The notes under the pieces are model-generated. The model was not told the origin of the DNA, made no database searches, and saw only the letters and a list, made by a program, of their open reading frames with translations. From Heracleum sosnowskyi (taxonomy: Eukaryota > Streptophyta > Magnoliopsida > Apiales > Apiaceae): 64,000 nucleotides of DNA. The stretch is from NCBI GenBank assembly GCA_030848705.1, contig CM061245.1, positions 79,347,564 through 79,411,563 of the forward strand. Direction: 5' to 3'. This document shows positions 1-11,800 of this stretch, piece by piece (position 1 is the first letter of the stretch; the number at the start of each line of letters is the position of its first letter). Both the position numbers and the translations under genes were made by a program.

Positions 1-2
1 TG

Positions 3-288
3 GAGGTCTACGTAGATGACATGTTAGTCAAGAGCCTCGATAAGGCCGATCACATTGAGCACCTCCGAGAGGCATTTGAAGTGCTAAGGCACCACAAGAT
101 GATGTTGAATCCAGCTAAGTGTGCCTTTGGTGTAGGCTCGGGAAAGTTCTTAGGCCTGATGGTTTCCAAGAGAGGAATCGAGGCCAATCCCGACAAAATC
201 AAAGCAATTCTAGACATGGAACCACCAAAGACTGTCAAGGATGTCCAAAAACTAACGGGAAGAGTGGCTGCATTGGGAAGATTTATCT
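3..288 (+). pseudogene. Element G pol, C-terminal part of reverse transcriptase (interrupted)
   Basis: The reading frame enters from the left edge and begins EVYVDDMLVKS, the YVDD catalytic motif of gypsy reverse transcriptase. It continues through the KCAFGV, FLGLMVS and LTGRVAALGRFI segments that close the RT palm and thumb. The frame is open until element A interrupts it after 288. The remaining pol lies at 34201-36490 on the same strand, so the gene cannot make a full product. The first aspartates of the RT active site and everything N-terminal are off the window. Assignment to gypsy rather than copia rests on the KDIQ/LTGR-type thumb sequence and the integrase that follows RNase H downstream. 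Confidence 0.9.
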
Positions 289-897
289 TGTTGCCCAGTA
301 ATAATCTATTGTAGAAGGGGGGTTGAATACAATAGTGTAAGATAATCGACTTCTTAATGTATATATCACAAATATGAAAAGAAAGATAACAGCTTTATTA
401 AATCTGATATAAAACTGTTACAAACTCTCTCAAGAAATTCTGATGTTCTTGAGAGCTGCTAGTTTACAAAAACTCTCTCAAGAAATTCTATGTTCTCGAG
501 AGCTTCTATTCGATTATGTTCTCTCTCGAATGAATACATAAATCGAAACCAAGACTGTGTTTATATAGTGCACACAGCTTCTCTATCAATAACAAGATAA
601 GTCCTAATCAATAACAAAGATAGAAACCTATCCTTAATCGATAGCTACATTCTACAAACCAGGAACAAATAGAATAAACTTCCATGTTTATCTAGACTCC
701 AAATATAACTCGAAGTAGGAATCCTGATCAGCTTCAAGTTCTGATGATCAATCCTGATCATAGTCTGAGTAGGAATCCTGATGATCAATAAGATACTGAC
801 GCTTGATCAAATACTGATGACCATGCAATACTGATGACGTCAGCAATCCTGATCAGTTGAGTCTAGCTTCTGACGATCATTGAATTCTGATCTAACA
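289..897 (-). repeat. Element A 3' LTR (609 bp)
   Basis: Matches 33587-34195 along its full length with no difference I could find. The ends are TGTTAG...CAACA in element orientation. It contains four AATCCTGA words and two AATACTGA words near the U3 end (about 718-850), plus two tandem hairpins at 427-455 and 475-502 with CTCTCAAGAA arms. A TATATAAAC box on the minus strand lies near the middle, within GTGTTTATATAG. Confidence 0.97.
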
Positions 898-908
898 ATC
901 TCCCCCAA
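898..908 (-). other. Element A polypurine tract
   Basis: On the minus strand this reads TTGGGGGAGAT directly against the 3' LTR start TGTTAG. It is the expected primer site for plus-strand DNA synthesis and fixes the element's orientation. The next 98 bases, up to the ORF3 stop, look like plain 3' untranslated sequence. Confidence 0.93.
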
Positions 909-1006
909 TCTCATACTTTGTGAAATAAAGTATAGATTCCAAATATTCAATGATGTCAAAAACATGTATCAAAATGTACGAGTATCTTCAGAAACAACTT
1001 ATCTGT

Positions 1007-4000
1007 TTAAGCTTTTTGATAGAACGGATTCATCTTCAAGAAGTTGGATAATAAACTTTCTTCTTTTTCTTCAAGAATTTGAATCAGTCTTTCTTTAAGA
1101 TTTCTGAGTTCTTCATCTTCCTCATTATTCTGGTAGATAGCTGCTCTGAGATTCTGTATGGAGCTTTTCTGTAGACTGTGCTCTTCAAGCAAAAGATAAG
1201 CAATTTCCTTCCCATCAGGATTGAGAGTAAGTTGGGTCATACCAAAAGTTACTTCTTTAACAGCAGTACCTCTTTGCATTTCCACATCCTGACCTCTTTG
1301 ATTTAAGTACATGGGAATATAATTACCATCGAAATTACTGTTTCCATCCAGTCTTCTTCTTATAGTTGACAAAATCATGTCAGCCCATACTTTGCACACT
1401 TGGTTCTTCCATCTTAACAGATAGTGAACATATTTCAGTTCCTGTGTAGTTTTCATCAGCAGATCTTGAATAGATAGAATCTTCACACTACCATCTTTCA
1501 TGAAGTACAGAAGCTTTTCTTTCTTTTCAAAACCATCATGACAATCTATAACTATATCAACAGCTAATAAATTGTTCAGATTTTCAGAAGTTAAAGTACC
1601 TCCAATTTCAGTTAAGGAGTAAGGATCAACATAAGTCATGTTTAGAAATTCAGCATCCCTGTGTCCAATACCTCCTCTTGTGTAACTTGACATTTGCTTC
1701 AGATTCGAAAACATCTTTAACCAGAGTGTTTTTGATCTAGCCATATCAGACAAATCAACAACACTTGAAGCACTTGTAATAATTCCACCAGTCTGAAAAT
1801 TGATAGGTGTATCACACTTCAGTGTACTTATGTGTTCCCACTTCTTGTCTTTCTCCTTTTCATGAGTGTAGCTTCTTTCAAGTAAAGATTCTTGCCTGCT
1901 TGTATTTCTCCATTGTCTTTCATTTGAAACTTTAAGCCTTTGTAGATAGAGATTGAAATCTTCATATGTTCTTTTTGTAATATCTCTTCTTCTGGCTTCT
2001 TCTTCTTCATCTACTTCTTTGTTGTGACAATCAACAACAGTAGATAAGATTATCAAATCAACCTCTTGCAGAATTTCAGATTCGTCAGGATCTTGAATAT
2101 TGTCAGGATTAGAATCTTCAATTTGATTTGTATTGTTGAGAGTTGATTTACTTGTTTTTCTTCTCAATTCAGGTTCTTCTTCAACAAATTCCTTGTCTTC
2201 TTTCTCCATGATATCCTTGATAACAGGATCTGTTAGATTTTGTGAAGCTTCAGGAATTTTTTCAATTCTTAACCCTCTAGACCTTGTCTGTCTAGGTACT
2301 GTTTGAGTTGAAGAACCTCTTTTACTTCTTCTAGCACCTCTCCTACCTCTGCTTCCTCTACCTCTAGCAGGAGCAGTATAGCTTTCCATTGTCTCTCTTT
2401 GTAGTCTCAAGAATTCTTCATGTGAGAGATCTGGATATTCTTCACTTGCTGTAGAGAGTGCTTTTCTTGCATATAATTGTTGAACTCTTTTATCAGTGTG
2501 ATATAGAGTAACAATTCTGCCATCTTTTGTAGAAAACTTCTGGAATAAATTTGATGCATCTTCAGGATTATCAATAATTACATCTTCATCACCTTCAGGA
2601 ATTGTAGCAAAAATGTGTCCATGACCAGGTGTCAGGATTTGATCTTCCGTCAGGATCTGAGATTGCACCAATGTTCTTACTGTCTTAACTCCAGAATCAG
2701 AAACATGAGTTGACTGCGTTGTTTGACTTTGAGAAGTTTGGATTGTCTTCATAACAACAGCATCAGAGGTTTCTCCTTGTATCACTTTGTCACCACCATA
2801 ATCTCCAGTATCATCATCATTATTTCTTAATACTAGATCAGGTGTACATTTTGTCTGAATAACCTTCTCCCCCTTTTTGACATCAGGATTTGACAATAAT
2901 TGCAAAATTAAGGAAAGAGAGGCTTGAATTTCAGTTACCTTAGTATCCAGAGAATCAATTCTTTGATTGATTGAGGTTTGTTCTGAAACAACAGATTTCA
3001 CTTGGGATTCCACTACCCTTAGTTGTAAAGTAGTAGGCACCTTTGTAAAATTATTAAAGATATCAGTCCTCACTTTTTCAGTTGAGCCCTTGATAGAATC
3101 AATCTCACTTTTCAGGCTTTTGGATAACAGAGTAGTAGCCTTCAGATGATTCTTCAAGTCTTGATTCTCAATAGATTTCACTGCATTATAGGCATGTTCA
3201 ATAGCAGAAGAAAAACTGATAGATTCATCAGATTGGTGCCATGAATTGTTCCATTCATTCTGTCTAAATGCCTCTGCAGGATCAAAGGAAGGAGTAGAAA
3301 AATCTTGTCTCTGATCTTTCCCAGTGAAAGCATTGCTAGCCATATATGTACTTGATGAACCAAAATTAGTTCCAAGACTAATTTTGAGTGCTGTAGCAAG
3401 CTGTTCCTTCTCTTTTCGATTCTCATTATCATCATCACTATCATCAGAAGTATCATCAGCAGTATCATGAGTAATACCAGGATCAGGAATAGCAATACCT
3501 TTCAGTTTATCCTGTGGTTCTGAGATAGGATGATCCATTGGTCTTGAACGAAGTGGCTGTATCAAAATAGGTTCATTAGCAGGAGCACCACTAGCGTCAG
3601 GATGAACATCGTCAGGATTTGATATGCTTGCATCAGTATTTGCTACCAATGGTTCTTGTGGAGCTTGAGGTTCAGAAGTTGCTTCAACACTTTGAGTTAA
3701 AGGTTCTTGTGTGCTTCCCTCATTGACAATGTTCTCGACCAATCTTTCAACAGAAGCTGTAGCTTTGCCTGCATCTTCACTTTGAGAAGATGGTTCTTGT
3801 GTAGCTGGAATGTTGATGTCTTCATTCTCCCTTTGAGAAAATGGTGCTTGTGTGACCATTCCACTAGCTAAGCCTTCACCCAAACTTTGATTGAGTGGTT
3901 CTTGTGTGGCAGGATCAACAGTAGCTGCTGAATTACTCTGAAATTCAGGTTCTTGTGGGCTTGATCCTTTCAGCTTCTTCTGTCTCCGATAGACTAACTC

Positions 4001-4789
4001 TTCTGCATTCCTATTTTTCTTTGATGTAGGTGTAAGACCAACCAAGGAAGCAGTTGTAGAAACCTTCTCCCAAGAAATTTCTCTAATCTGAGATGGAGAG
4101 GCTGGAGAGTCTGATAGAGAGACAACTTTTGTTGTTGCATCAGGAATACTAACATCAGGATTTGCTAGAGCATCAGGTGTAGATGACTCATCAGGATTTG
4201 ATGTCTGAATATCAGTATCCTTCATTTGCACTGTCAAAGGAATATGATACCTGCTCTTTGATAATTTCCTTGTCTTTTGTGGTTTTGATAAAGGTACCAC
4301 AGCTTTAGTAACAGTATCAGCAACTTCCTTGTTCACATTCATCACAGAGGATATAGGTAAATCATCCTCTGAATCACTTTCATCAATCAACCTTAACTTC
4401 CTTTTCACAGGAACATTCTTAACAACCTTATCAGCTTTCTTCACCAGGACCCCTTGTACACCCCCTTGTATCTTCTTTTTAGTGAGTGGTGTAGAGGAAA
4501 AATCCTTTGAACCTGATTGCCTTCCAGACACATCAGTTCTAGCTGATTTCTTTGATTTTACAACTAAAGTCTTTTGAGAGACAGTAGAGGTGGTTGTTAA
4601 CTATTTAGACTGTTTAGGTTGCATGCTTGTGTCAGGAACAAGGTGGGTTGGGCCTTGCCCCATAGCATTAGAAAGTAGTCCATAACGAGTAGGCATTTTC
4701 TGATGTAAGAAAAACCTAACCTCATCAGGAATAAAAGCATTTCCGCACAAAATATTTTGCCATATCAGGATTGGAAAAAAAATATTCAA
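1007..4789 (-). pseudogene. Element A ORF3 (additional, so-called env-like ORF), 5'-truncated
   Basis: From 4600 down to 1007 the frame is open for almost 1200 codons, but no ATG lies near its upstream end; the first in-frame ATG is about 64 codons into the long open stretch, in PISSVMNVNKE. The same frame continues upstream past a TAG at 4601-4603 into a 62-codon remnant (NAFIPDEVRFFLHQKMPTRY) that resembles the end of the N-terminal domain in the element B and D copies. The N-terminal region is serine, threonine and proline rich with many NPD tripeptides. The middle has a coiled-coil-like segment ending LLSNPDVKKGEKV, then RGRGSRGRRGARRS. The C-terminal domain (KEKLLYFMKDGSVK, LRAAIYQNNEEDEEL) aligns with element B. 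I see no convincing transmembrane segment, so the envelope label is not supported. Confidence 0.8.
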
Positions 4790-4991
4790 TAAGATTAAAA
4801 TAAAATTTTATTTAAGAAAACAAAATTTATTTTAACAATCCTGAATATCGTTTTGGTTTAAGAAAAATAACCAAATTAATGGTCATAGAATTAAAACACG
4901 CTTACCAGCAAACGAGGCAAAAATCTTTATGGAAAACCGAACCGTCTCCTTGAGATTGTAAAAATGACCTGCATTCTTAAAATACATTCTC
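4790..4991. other. AT-rich spacer, probable deletion junction in element A
   Basis: About 200 bases lie between the ORF3 remnant and the TATA box of the plus-strand gene. They are AT-rich (AAAATAAAATTTTATTT) and contain one AATCCTGA word. No TATA box for ORF3 is visible here, unlike in elements B and D. Together with the missing N-terminal domain this suggests a deletion removed the ORF3 promoter and start in A or its parent. Confidence 0.45.
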
Positions 4992-4999
4992 TATAAAAG
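4992..4999 (+). promoter_or_regulatory. TATA box of the element A opposite-strand gene
   Basis: TATAAAAG lies 99 bases upstream of the ATG of the plus-strand small gene. With a start site about 30 bases downstream it would give a leader of roughly 65 bases. Element B has the same octamer at the equivalent place, which supports it as a real core promoter. Confidence 0.7.
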
Positions 5000-5090
5000 A
5001 GAACTGTTAATCATAACAACATCTATCTAACAAAAACCCTCTCCAAAGAATAAAAACTTACCAAAAACTTTCCACCTTATTCATTTTTCA

Positions 5091-5477
5091 ATGGCTGCCA
5101 ATAATCAAAACAACATACCTGATGAAGAGCTTGACTTAATTTGGCAGGAGATGGAGGAGGCTCTTGCTGATATGGAGCCACAACCAGTTCCTGACCCTCA
5201 GGAATATGAAGCGTTTATAAACGCTATGGTTGATGTGGTGTGGCACGACTTTGTGCAAGCCAATCCTGACTGGAATCCTCTTGAGAATCTCATCTATGAA
5301 GAGGATGAAGACGATGAGGATGATGAAGAGGATGAGGATCTCGTTGAAGAGCGAGAGAAGAGAAGAAGGAAAGTGCTTGATGCAAGTGCTTCATGCACGG
5401 TGGAGGCAAGGAAGCATCCCGGTGATCACGATGACGATCCGCCTTCAAGTGCATCAGTTCCTCTTCTTGTCCTTTAA
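5091..5477 (+). CDS. Opposite-strand small acidic protein of element A (128 aa)
   Basis: Function unknown. The ATG is preceded by a TATA box and an A/C-rich leader, and the frame is opposite to gag, pol and ORF3. The protein begins MAANNQNNIPDEELDLIWQE, has an aromatic middle (WHDFVQANPDWNPLENL), then a long aspartate/glutamate run at about residues 70-85 followed by basic EKRRRK, and ends with a serine-rich tail. It has no membrane segment or known enzyme motif. Element B carries a gene of similar size, charge, strand and position, and both end in a basic patch beside an acidic run. Beyond that, sequence similarity is weak and homology is unproven. Additional ORFs on either strand are known in plant LTR elements. 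It may act in regulation or in countering silencing, but that is inference. Confidence 0.65.
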   Translation: MAANNQNNIPDEELDLIWQEMEEALADMEPQPVPDPQEYEAFINAMVDVVWHDFVQANPDWNPLENLIYEEDEDDEDDEEDEDLVEEREKRRRKVLDASASCTVEARKHPGDHDDDPPSSASVPLLVL

Positions 5478-6027
5478 GGACATAGAAATCTTCCAATCCT
5501 GATGGACTGTGAAGCTGCTCAGGAGCATTCATGCTAATTTGCAGGGCACGTGTTCATGCTTATCTGTAAAGCACGAGTTCCTGAGTAGAAAATAGACTAG
5601 GAAAACAAATATGTAATTTCCATATTTCATGTGTAATGTATCTTCAAGTATTAATGAAATTTGTCTATTTTCTCAATTGTTTTCTTCCTGTACTTGCCTG
5701 CAAAATTTGTTAGTAACACTCATAGTGATATAGATATGATAAATAATAAACTCTGATAATAATGAAATTGAAATTGATAATTAAGACTGAAAACTTAATC
5801 AAAGACTAAGTAATAATCTAATTGTCCAGAGTTTACCAGGAGTGTTAATGACAAATTAGCATAGAACCTCTGGTTTTCATACCAGCTTCAATATCTGAGC
5901 ATCAGGATTTGACCAATTGATTTCCTGTCAGGATTGAGTCCTATCAGGATTTGATCAAAGATACATACCTTTCTGAATAACCATCAGGATTTGACAGTTA
6001 TCAGGATTTCCTCTCTGTAGCTTTTCC
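5478..6027. repeat. Element A pol-ORF3 spacer with TCAGGATT words
   Basis: Noncoding spacer between the small plus-strand gene and the pol stop codon. An AATCCTGA copy occurs near 5495 on the plus strand. Five TCAGGATT words (minus-strand AATCCTGA) are clustered at about 5903-6010, the same word found in the A LTR. The left part, near 5610-5690, holds AT-rich sequence such as TATTAATGAAATTTG that could serve as a polyadenylation region for the plus-strand gene. No ORF is supported. Confidence 0.6.
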
Positions 6028-8174
6028 TCAGAAATTCTCAAAATTCATCATTCCAAGTTCATTCACCAATTTATTGAAAGTAGCTTCAGGTAGTGGCTTG
6101 GTGAATATATCAGCTAGTTGTTGATCAATAGGAACAAAGTGAAGTTCAATTGTTCCTTCCAGAACCTGTTCTCTTATAAAGTGATATCTGATACTTATGT
6201 GTTTAGTAAGAGAATGCTGAACTGGATTTCCTGTCATTGCAATAGCACTTTGGTTATCACAATAAATAGGGATTTTTGAGTATGACAGGCCATAATCTAA
6301 CAACTGATTTCTCATCCACATTATCTGAGCACAACAACTTCCTGCAACAATGTACTCAGCTTCTGCAGTTGAAGTGGAAATAGATTTCTGCTTTTTACTG
6401 AACCATGAAACTAGTCTTCCACCCAAAAACTGACAACTTCCTGAAGTACTTTTCCTGTCTATTTTGCATCCTGCAAAATCAGCATCTGAATAACCACACA
6501 ACCCAAAATCTGATTCCCTTGCATACCAAAGGCCAAGTGAAGGAGTGCCTTTGAGATATCTGAAAATTCTTTTGACTGCAATCAGATGTGGTTCTCTAGG
6601 TTTTGCTTGAAATCTTGCACATAGACAGGTTGCAAACATGATATCTGGTCTACTGGCAGTGAGATACAATAAAGAGCCAATCATTCCTCTGTAGTGAGTT
6701 ACATCTACCTCTTCACCTTGATCAGGATCAAGTTTGGTAGCTGTAGCTATGGGAGTTGAAGCAGGAGTACTGTCTTGCATGTTAAGCCTTGTCAGTAAAT
6801 TCCTTGTGTATTTAGACTGATTAATAAAAATCCCTTCATCAGTCTGTTTAACTTGAAGACCCAGAAAGTAACTCATTTCTCCCATCATGCTCATTTGATA
6901 TCTTGACTGCATAAGCTTGGAAAACTTTTCACACAGCTTATTGTTTGTTGACCCAAAAATGATATCATCAACATAAATCTGAACTAACAGCAACTCCTTA
7001 CCATGATTCAAATAAAATAGAGTTTTATCAATTGCACCTCTTTTGAATCCACTTTCCAGTAAGAATTGAGCTAAGGTTTCATACCATGCTCTTGGAGCTT
7101 GCTTTAGTCCATAAAGTGCCTTATCCAGTCTGTAGACATGATCTGGATATGTAGGATCAATGAAACCAGGAGGTTGTTCAACATAAACTTCTTCCTCCAG
7201 TTCACCATTTAAGAAAGCACTTTTAACATCCATCTGGAAAACCTTGAATTTCTTATGTAATGCATAAGCAAGAAATATCCTGATGGCTTCTAGTCTTGCA
7301 ACAGGAGCAAAAGTTTCATCATAGTCAATTCCCTCTTGTTGGGAATACCCCTTTGCAACTAGTCTAGCTTTATTTCTGATAATGACTCCATCAGAATCAG
7401 TCTTGTTCTTGAAAATCCACTTTGTACCAACAATTGATCTATTCTTTGGTCTTGGTACCAGTTTCCAGACTTCATTCCTTTCAAATTCATTCAGTTCTTC
7501 TTGCATTGCAGTAACCCAATCAGCATCTTTAAGTGCATCTTCAACTTTCTTAGGCTCCTCCTTGGATAAAAAGTTATTATATAAACATTCATTCTGAGTT
7601 GCACTTCTTGTTTGAACACCTGCATCAGGATCTCCAATTATCAAATCAGGAGAATGATCTTTTGTCCATTTCCTTGCTGGTGTCAAATTGTTTCTTGAAG
7701 TAGATGCTCCCCCTGGATTGGTGTTATCTTGATTGAAAGAATTTGATTGATTTGAAGCTCTCCCTGAATTATTGCTATGCCCTCCTGATGTGTTATCAGG
7801 ATCTTCACTTGAATCACTATCTGAAGAATTCTGTCCTGATGATTGAGTTGACTCTGAACTTGTAGTTGAATGCCGTTGCTCCCCCTCAACATTAGCACTA
7901 CTAGTTGTATCACTGTTGTTTGCATCATCAGTATTAGCACCATCAGTACCTGGTGAGTCATCAGGATTTGGTGACCCATTAGTATCTGATGAATTGACAG
8001 GATCTGATTCAATTTCTTCAGGTTCCTTGGAAGCTTCATTTTCAAATAACAATCTATCATGCGAGTCTTCAATGATTCCAGTTATCTTCTTATCATCAAA
8101 AGATACATGAATTGACTCCATGACAGTTCTTGTTCTCAAATTAAAAACTCTGAAGGCTCTTGATGTAGGATAAC
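6028..8174 (-). pseudogene. Element A pol, C-terminal half: RT and RNase H
   Basis: This half continues the pol frame that starts at 31208; element B cut it after the IFIGY segment that follows integrase. It begins in the linker ([21 protein letters not shown]), passes a hypervariable acidic linker rich in NPD, NSD and NTD, then enters copia RT with [20 protein letters not shown] and the catalytic [13 protein letters not shown]. RNase H follows with [26 protein letters not shown] and [11 protein letters not shown]. The frame is open to a TAA. If element B and one TSD copy are ignored, no other frameshift or stop is visible, so pol was probably intact when B arrived. Confidence 0.93.
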
Positions 8175-8718
8175 TGTTAGGCCGAATACACAATATATAA
8201 TCAAGTATGTATGAGAATAACAATTAAGAACACAGGTTTGTAAATCAACAAACTGAATTATATTAAATAATTCTCTCTTAGTGATGTTAATGAATCACAA
8301 AGAGCTTCTAGGTTACAAGAATAATATATTCAATAATCGCATCCCTTCTAGGGATAACCTATCTGTGTTTATATAGTACACAGTTACACAATCCTTATCT
8401 AATTGATATTCCTACAAATTAGCTATACAATTGATATCAATTAAGGATTGCTTCTTATCTTCTATTCCGTTTCCTTAGCTGTATCAATATATTCTGCTTC
8501 TTTCCATCTTCAGAATATATTGCTTCTAGAATCTTCAATTCAGCACCGACAGCTAATTCAACTATCACCTTGTCAGACTTTAAATAAACTCTGACCGGCT
8601 TCCTTTAAACTCTTCACCCTGTCAGAGTTTAATTAAACTCTGACCGGCTTCTGATAAACTCTGGTCAGTACCTGTTGCTTAAACACTGATAAACAAACGT
8701 CAGCAATTATATCTAACA
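8175..8718 (-). repeat. Element B 3' LTR (544 bp)
   Basis: Termini TGTTAGATA...GCCTAACA in element orientation. It contains AAACTCTGACCGG-type words three times near its U3 end (about 8585-8670) and a TATATAAA box on the minus strand at about 8368-8375. Its match to 20396-20593 plus 29666-30011 is complete as far as I can read. Confidence 0.97.
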
Positions 8719-8729
8719 ATCTCCCCCAA
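8719..8729 (-). other. Element B polypurine tract
   Basis: Minus strand TTGGGGGAGAT, the same core as in A and D, directly beside the 3' LTR. The bases from here to 8883 are AT-rich 3' untranslated sequence with two CAGAGTTTA words and no ORF. Confidence 0.93.
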
Positions 8730-8883
8730 CTTGTTCATAATAAAATGTACAAGTTAAACATATAATTGATGATGTCAAAAACATTTAACAAATGCAGTGT
8801 TTAACATATAACAGAGTTTAATTTAAAACAGAGTTTAAATTTGACTTAGAATAGAAAATATATTAAAAACTTACAGTCAGACT

Positions 8884-11800
8884 TTACTTGATTTCTTGAA
8901 TATCAGGCACAGTCCTGATATAATCTAACAGTAGTTTCTTCTCAGCTCTATTCAATTCAGCAATCATAATCTTCTTCAGCTCCTTCATCTCTGGTTCATC
9001 TTCACCAATTTGATAAATGGCAGCCCTCAAAGAATATATGCTGTTTTTGTTCATTTCATTGCCAAGTCTGATATAAAAAGGTTTATCAGACTCTAGATTG
9101 AACTCAAGAACCTTTTTATTTAGTGCAGTTCTGAACCTAGCACTATTCCTTTTCATTTCTACCAACTTTCCATGTGCATCTCTGTATTTAGGAATGTATG
9201 CACTTGATACTCCAGCTCCACTCAAAACTTTGGATTTCATCATCCTTTCCTTCAAAACTCGAGCAGCATCATAAGTACTTCTATTCTTTACTTCAAGTAG
9301 ATATAGAACATACTCTAGCTCTTCCCAAAGTTTTAACTGGATATCAAATTCACCAAATCTATACACTCTGCCATCAGCAATAAAATATAACAAGAATTCC
9401 TTTTTGATTCCTTTGTGAAAAATCATCTGTACAGATTCTAGTTTGTCAAGACCTTCTTGAGTAATTCCAACTCCAAATTCTGCCAATGAAAACTTGTCTT
9501 GAGATCTGTTATTAGTTCTTCTCTCTCTGTGTGAACCCAGTCCAGATTTGTCAAAGGCTTCTTTTCCCAATACTGTTCTGGTTTCTGAGAAATTTACAGC
9601 TTCAAGCTTTAAGTCTTCAAGAATTTTTGATTTGCTGAATCCTGGAAGTAGTGTAGATTTCTGTACAACTTGAGCAACGTCAGAGGTTGTCATGTCTTCA
9701 ATAGAAACATCAACTTGAGCAGCGTCAGAGGTTGATTTAGCTAATCTTGTTTCAACTTGAGCAATGTCAGAGGTTGAAATATCTTTCTTCTTTAGGTTAG
9801 GCTCTTCAATCATTATGCCTTTACCCTTATCAGAGTTTCTAATCACAGGTCTCCTTGTATTTTGTATACTCTGTTGAATATTCTCTTTGATAGAAATACC
9901 AACTTCTTTCTTTCTAGGAGCCTTGATTTCCTTTCTCTTGTAGATTCCAGCTTCAAGATTTTTCTTGTGTTCCTCAGCAAGCATTTGCTCTTCAGCCTGG
10001 ATATCTTCAATAGTTACATTCTTTCCATGCTCTTTCATGAATATCTTAGCAGCAATCTCTTCATCAGTAGATGGATTAGTTGAAACAACTAAACTCTTGA
10101 GATTTGAAGTAGATTGTCCACCAGAGTTTATCTTTTCAGAGTTTATTTGTCTACCAGAGTTTACTCTAGTCCTGCTTTGCCTTTGAGCAATGACCTTTCC
10201 TTTATTTCCTTTGCTTCCCCCATCAGTAGAATCATCCCTCTGTCTCAGAGCTTGAATGTCTTTGCATTTGTCTTTAGGTACATTCTCCCCCTTTTTGACA
10301 TCATCAGAAAGTAATACTGATGTCAGCAATTCTAGAGCATTAGAAATAGAATTCAATTGAGTAGACATTTCAGCCTGATTCTCCTCAACTTTTCCAAGCC
10401 TTTTCTTGATTTCCTCAGAATCCTTGGCTTGCTGCTTGAATTGTGTAGAATAAAATGATCTGTCAAGCTTCAAAGTTGTATCCCTGAGAGAAAATTCATT
10501 CCTTAGATTTGTAAACATCTGTTGATTCTCATCAAATCTATTATTAAGAGATTTGACTTGAACAACAGTTGCCTGTAAACTTGTAAGTACATCAGTATTG
10601 GATATCTTCTTGACAGAATCAGATAGCAAATCTGCAGCCCTTTGTGCTGAGAAAACACAATCTGCATCAGCCCAATTTTTGTAGTACATATTCTGGAAAT
10701 GCTCATTGGTCTGTCTATTAACTTCCATTCTTTCATCACTATTGACATCATCAGCCAATGAAACTTGAATGCTAGGATGTGAATGAGAACCCTCAGCATC
10801 ATTTCCAGCTTCTTCATTAGTGTCTGCTGCATTTTCAGGAAGAATATTTTCAGCAGTAAACTGTGCAGCTTCATCAATTTTCTCTTCTGCGACAGCGTCA
10901 GGAATATCAGAGTTTACCTTAGCAAAAACCTCTGCTTCTCTTTGAATCTGATTAACCTCCTCACCTTTGTCAAGATCACAAGAAATAACTTCAGTATGAG
11001 TGGCTAGAGATTCTTCTACCTGATCAGTGACTTGATCAGCTTCCACACCCTCTGTATAATGATCAGAATGGATAGAGGTGTGTGCTTCACGATCAAAAAC
11101 TCTGCTATCAGAATGAGTAGCAGCTTCCTCAACTACATCATGAACCTTTGATGTAGGAGCATCGAAATCCATAGTAGCATCAGTATTTAATCTGTCTAGA
11201 TTGACAGCTTCAGCATTTGCAGCATCCTCCTGAACAAACACTTCAGGAGTTTCAGTGTTTACAAACACTCTGTCCTCATCAGCATTTATAATATCCTCCT
11301 CAACAACAATTTCAGGAGTATCTTGAGTAACAGCTTCAGCCACAATCTCCTCATTCTCTGATGCAGGAGCTTCAGTGTCCTTAGAGACTCTGTCCATGGT
11401 TATATTTACAGCACCAAAAAGATGTGCAGCCACTAGTCGTCTTTTTCTCTGATGAAGAGTTTCTTCATCAGTTTCAGTCTCTGAGGTTTCAACAACAGAC
11501 TTTGCCCTATTGGCTCTTCTTTTCTTTATCCTTGTCTTTTGAGGCAGCTCTTCAGGTGTTGATGCCCCAGCTTCAGTAGATGGTTTCCTTGCAGGTTTAG
11601 TACCAATGTGCTTGGTCCTACCTCCCCTTACAGGTTTAACAGAAGTTGATGGAGGTTCTGGTTGAGATTCAGCTTGTGGTTGGGGATTTACTTGAGCATC
11701 CACAAACTGTTGCACAGAAGTAGGCAGCAAAAGATCTCCAACAATGCCTTTCTTAATGTCTTTATTTACTAGATCAGTAAATACTCTCTTATGTAATTTA

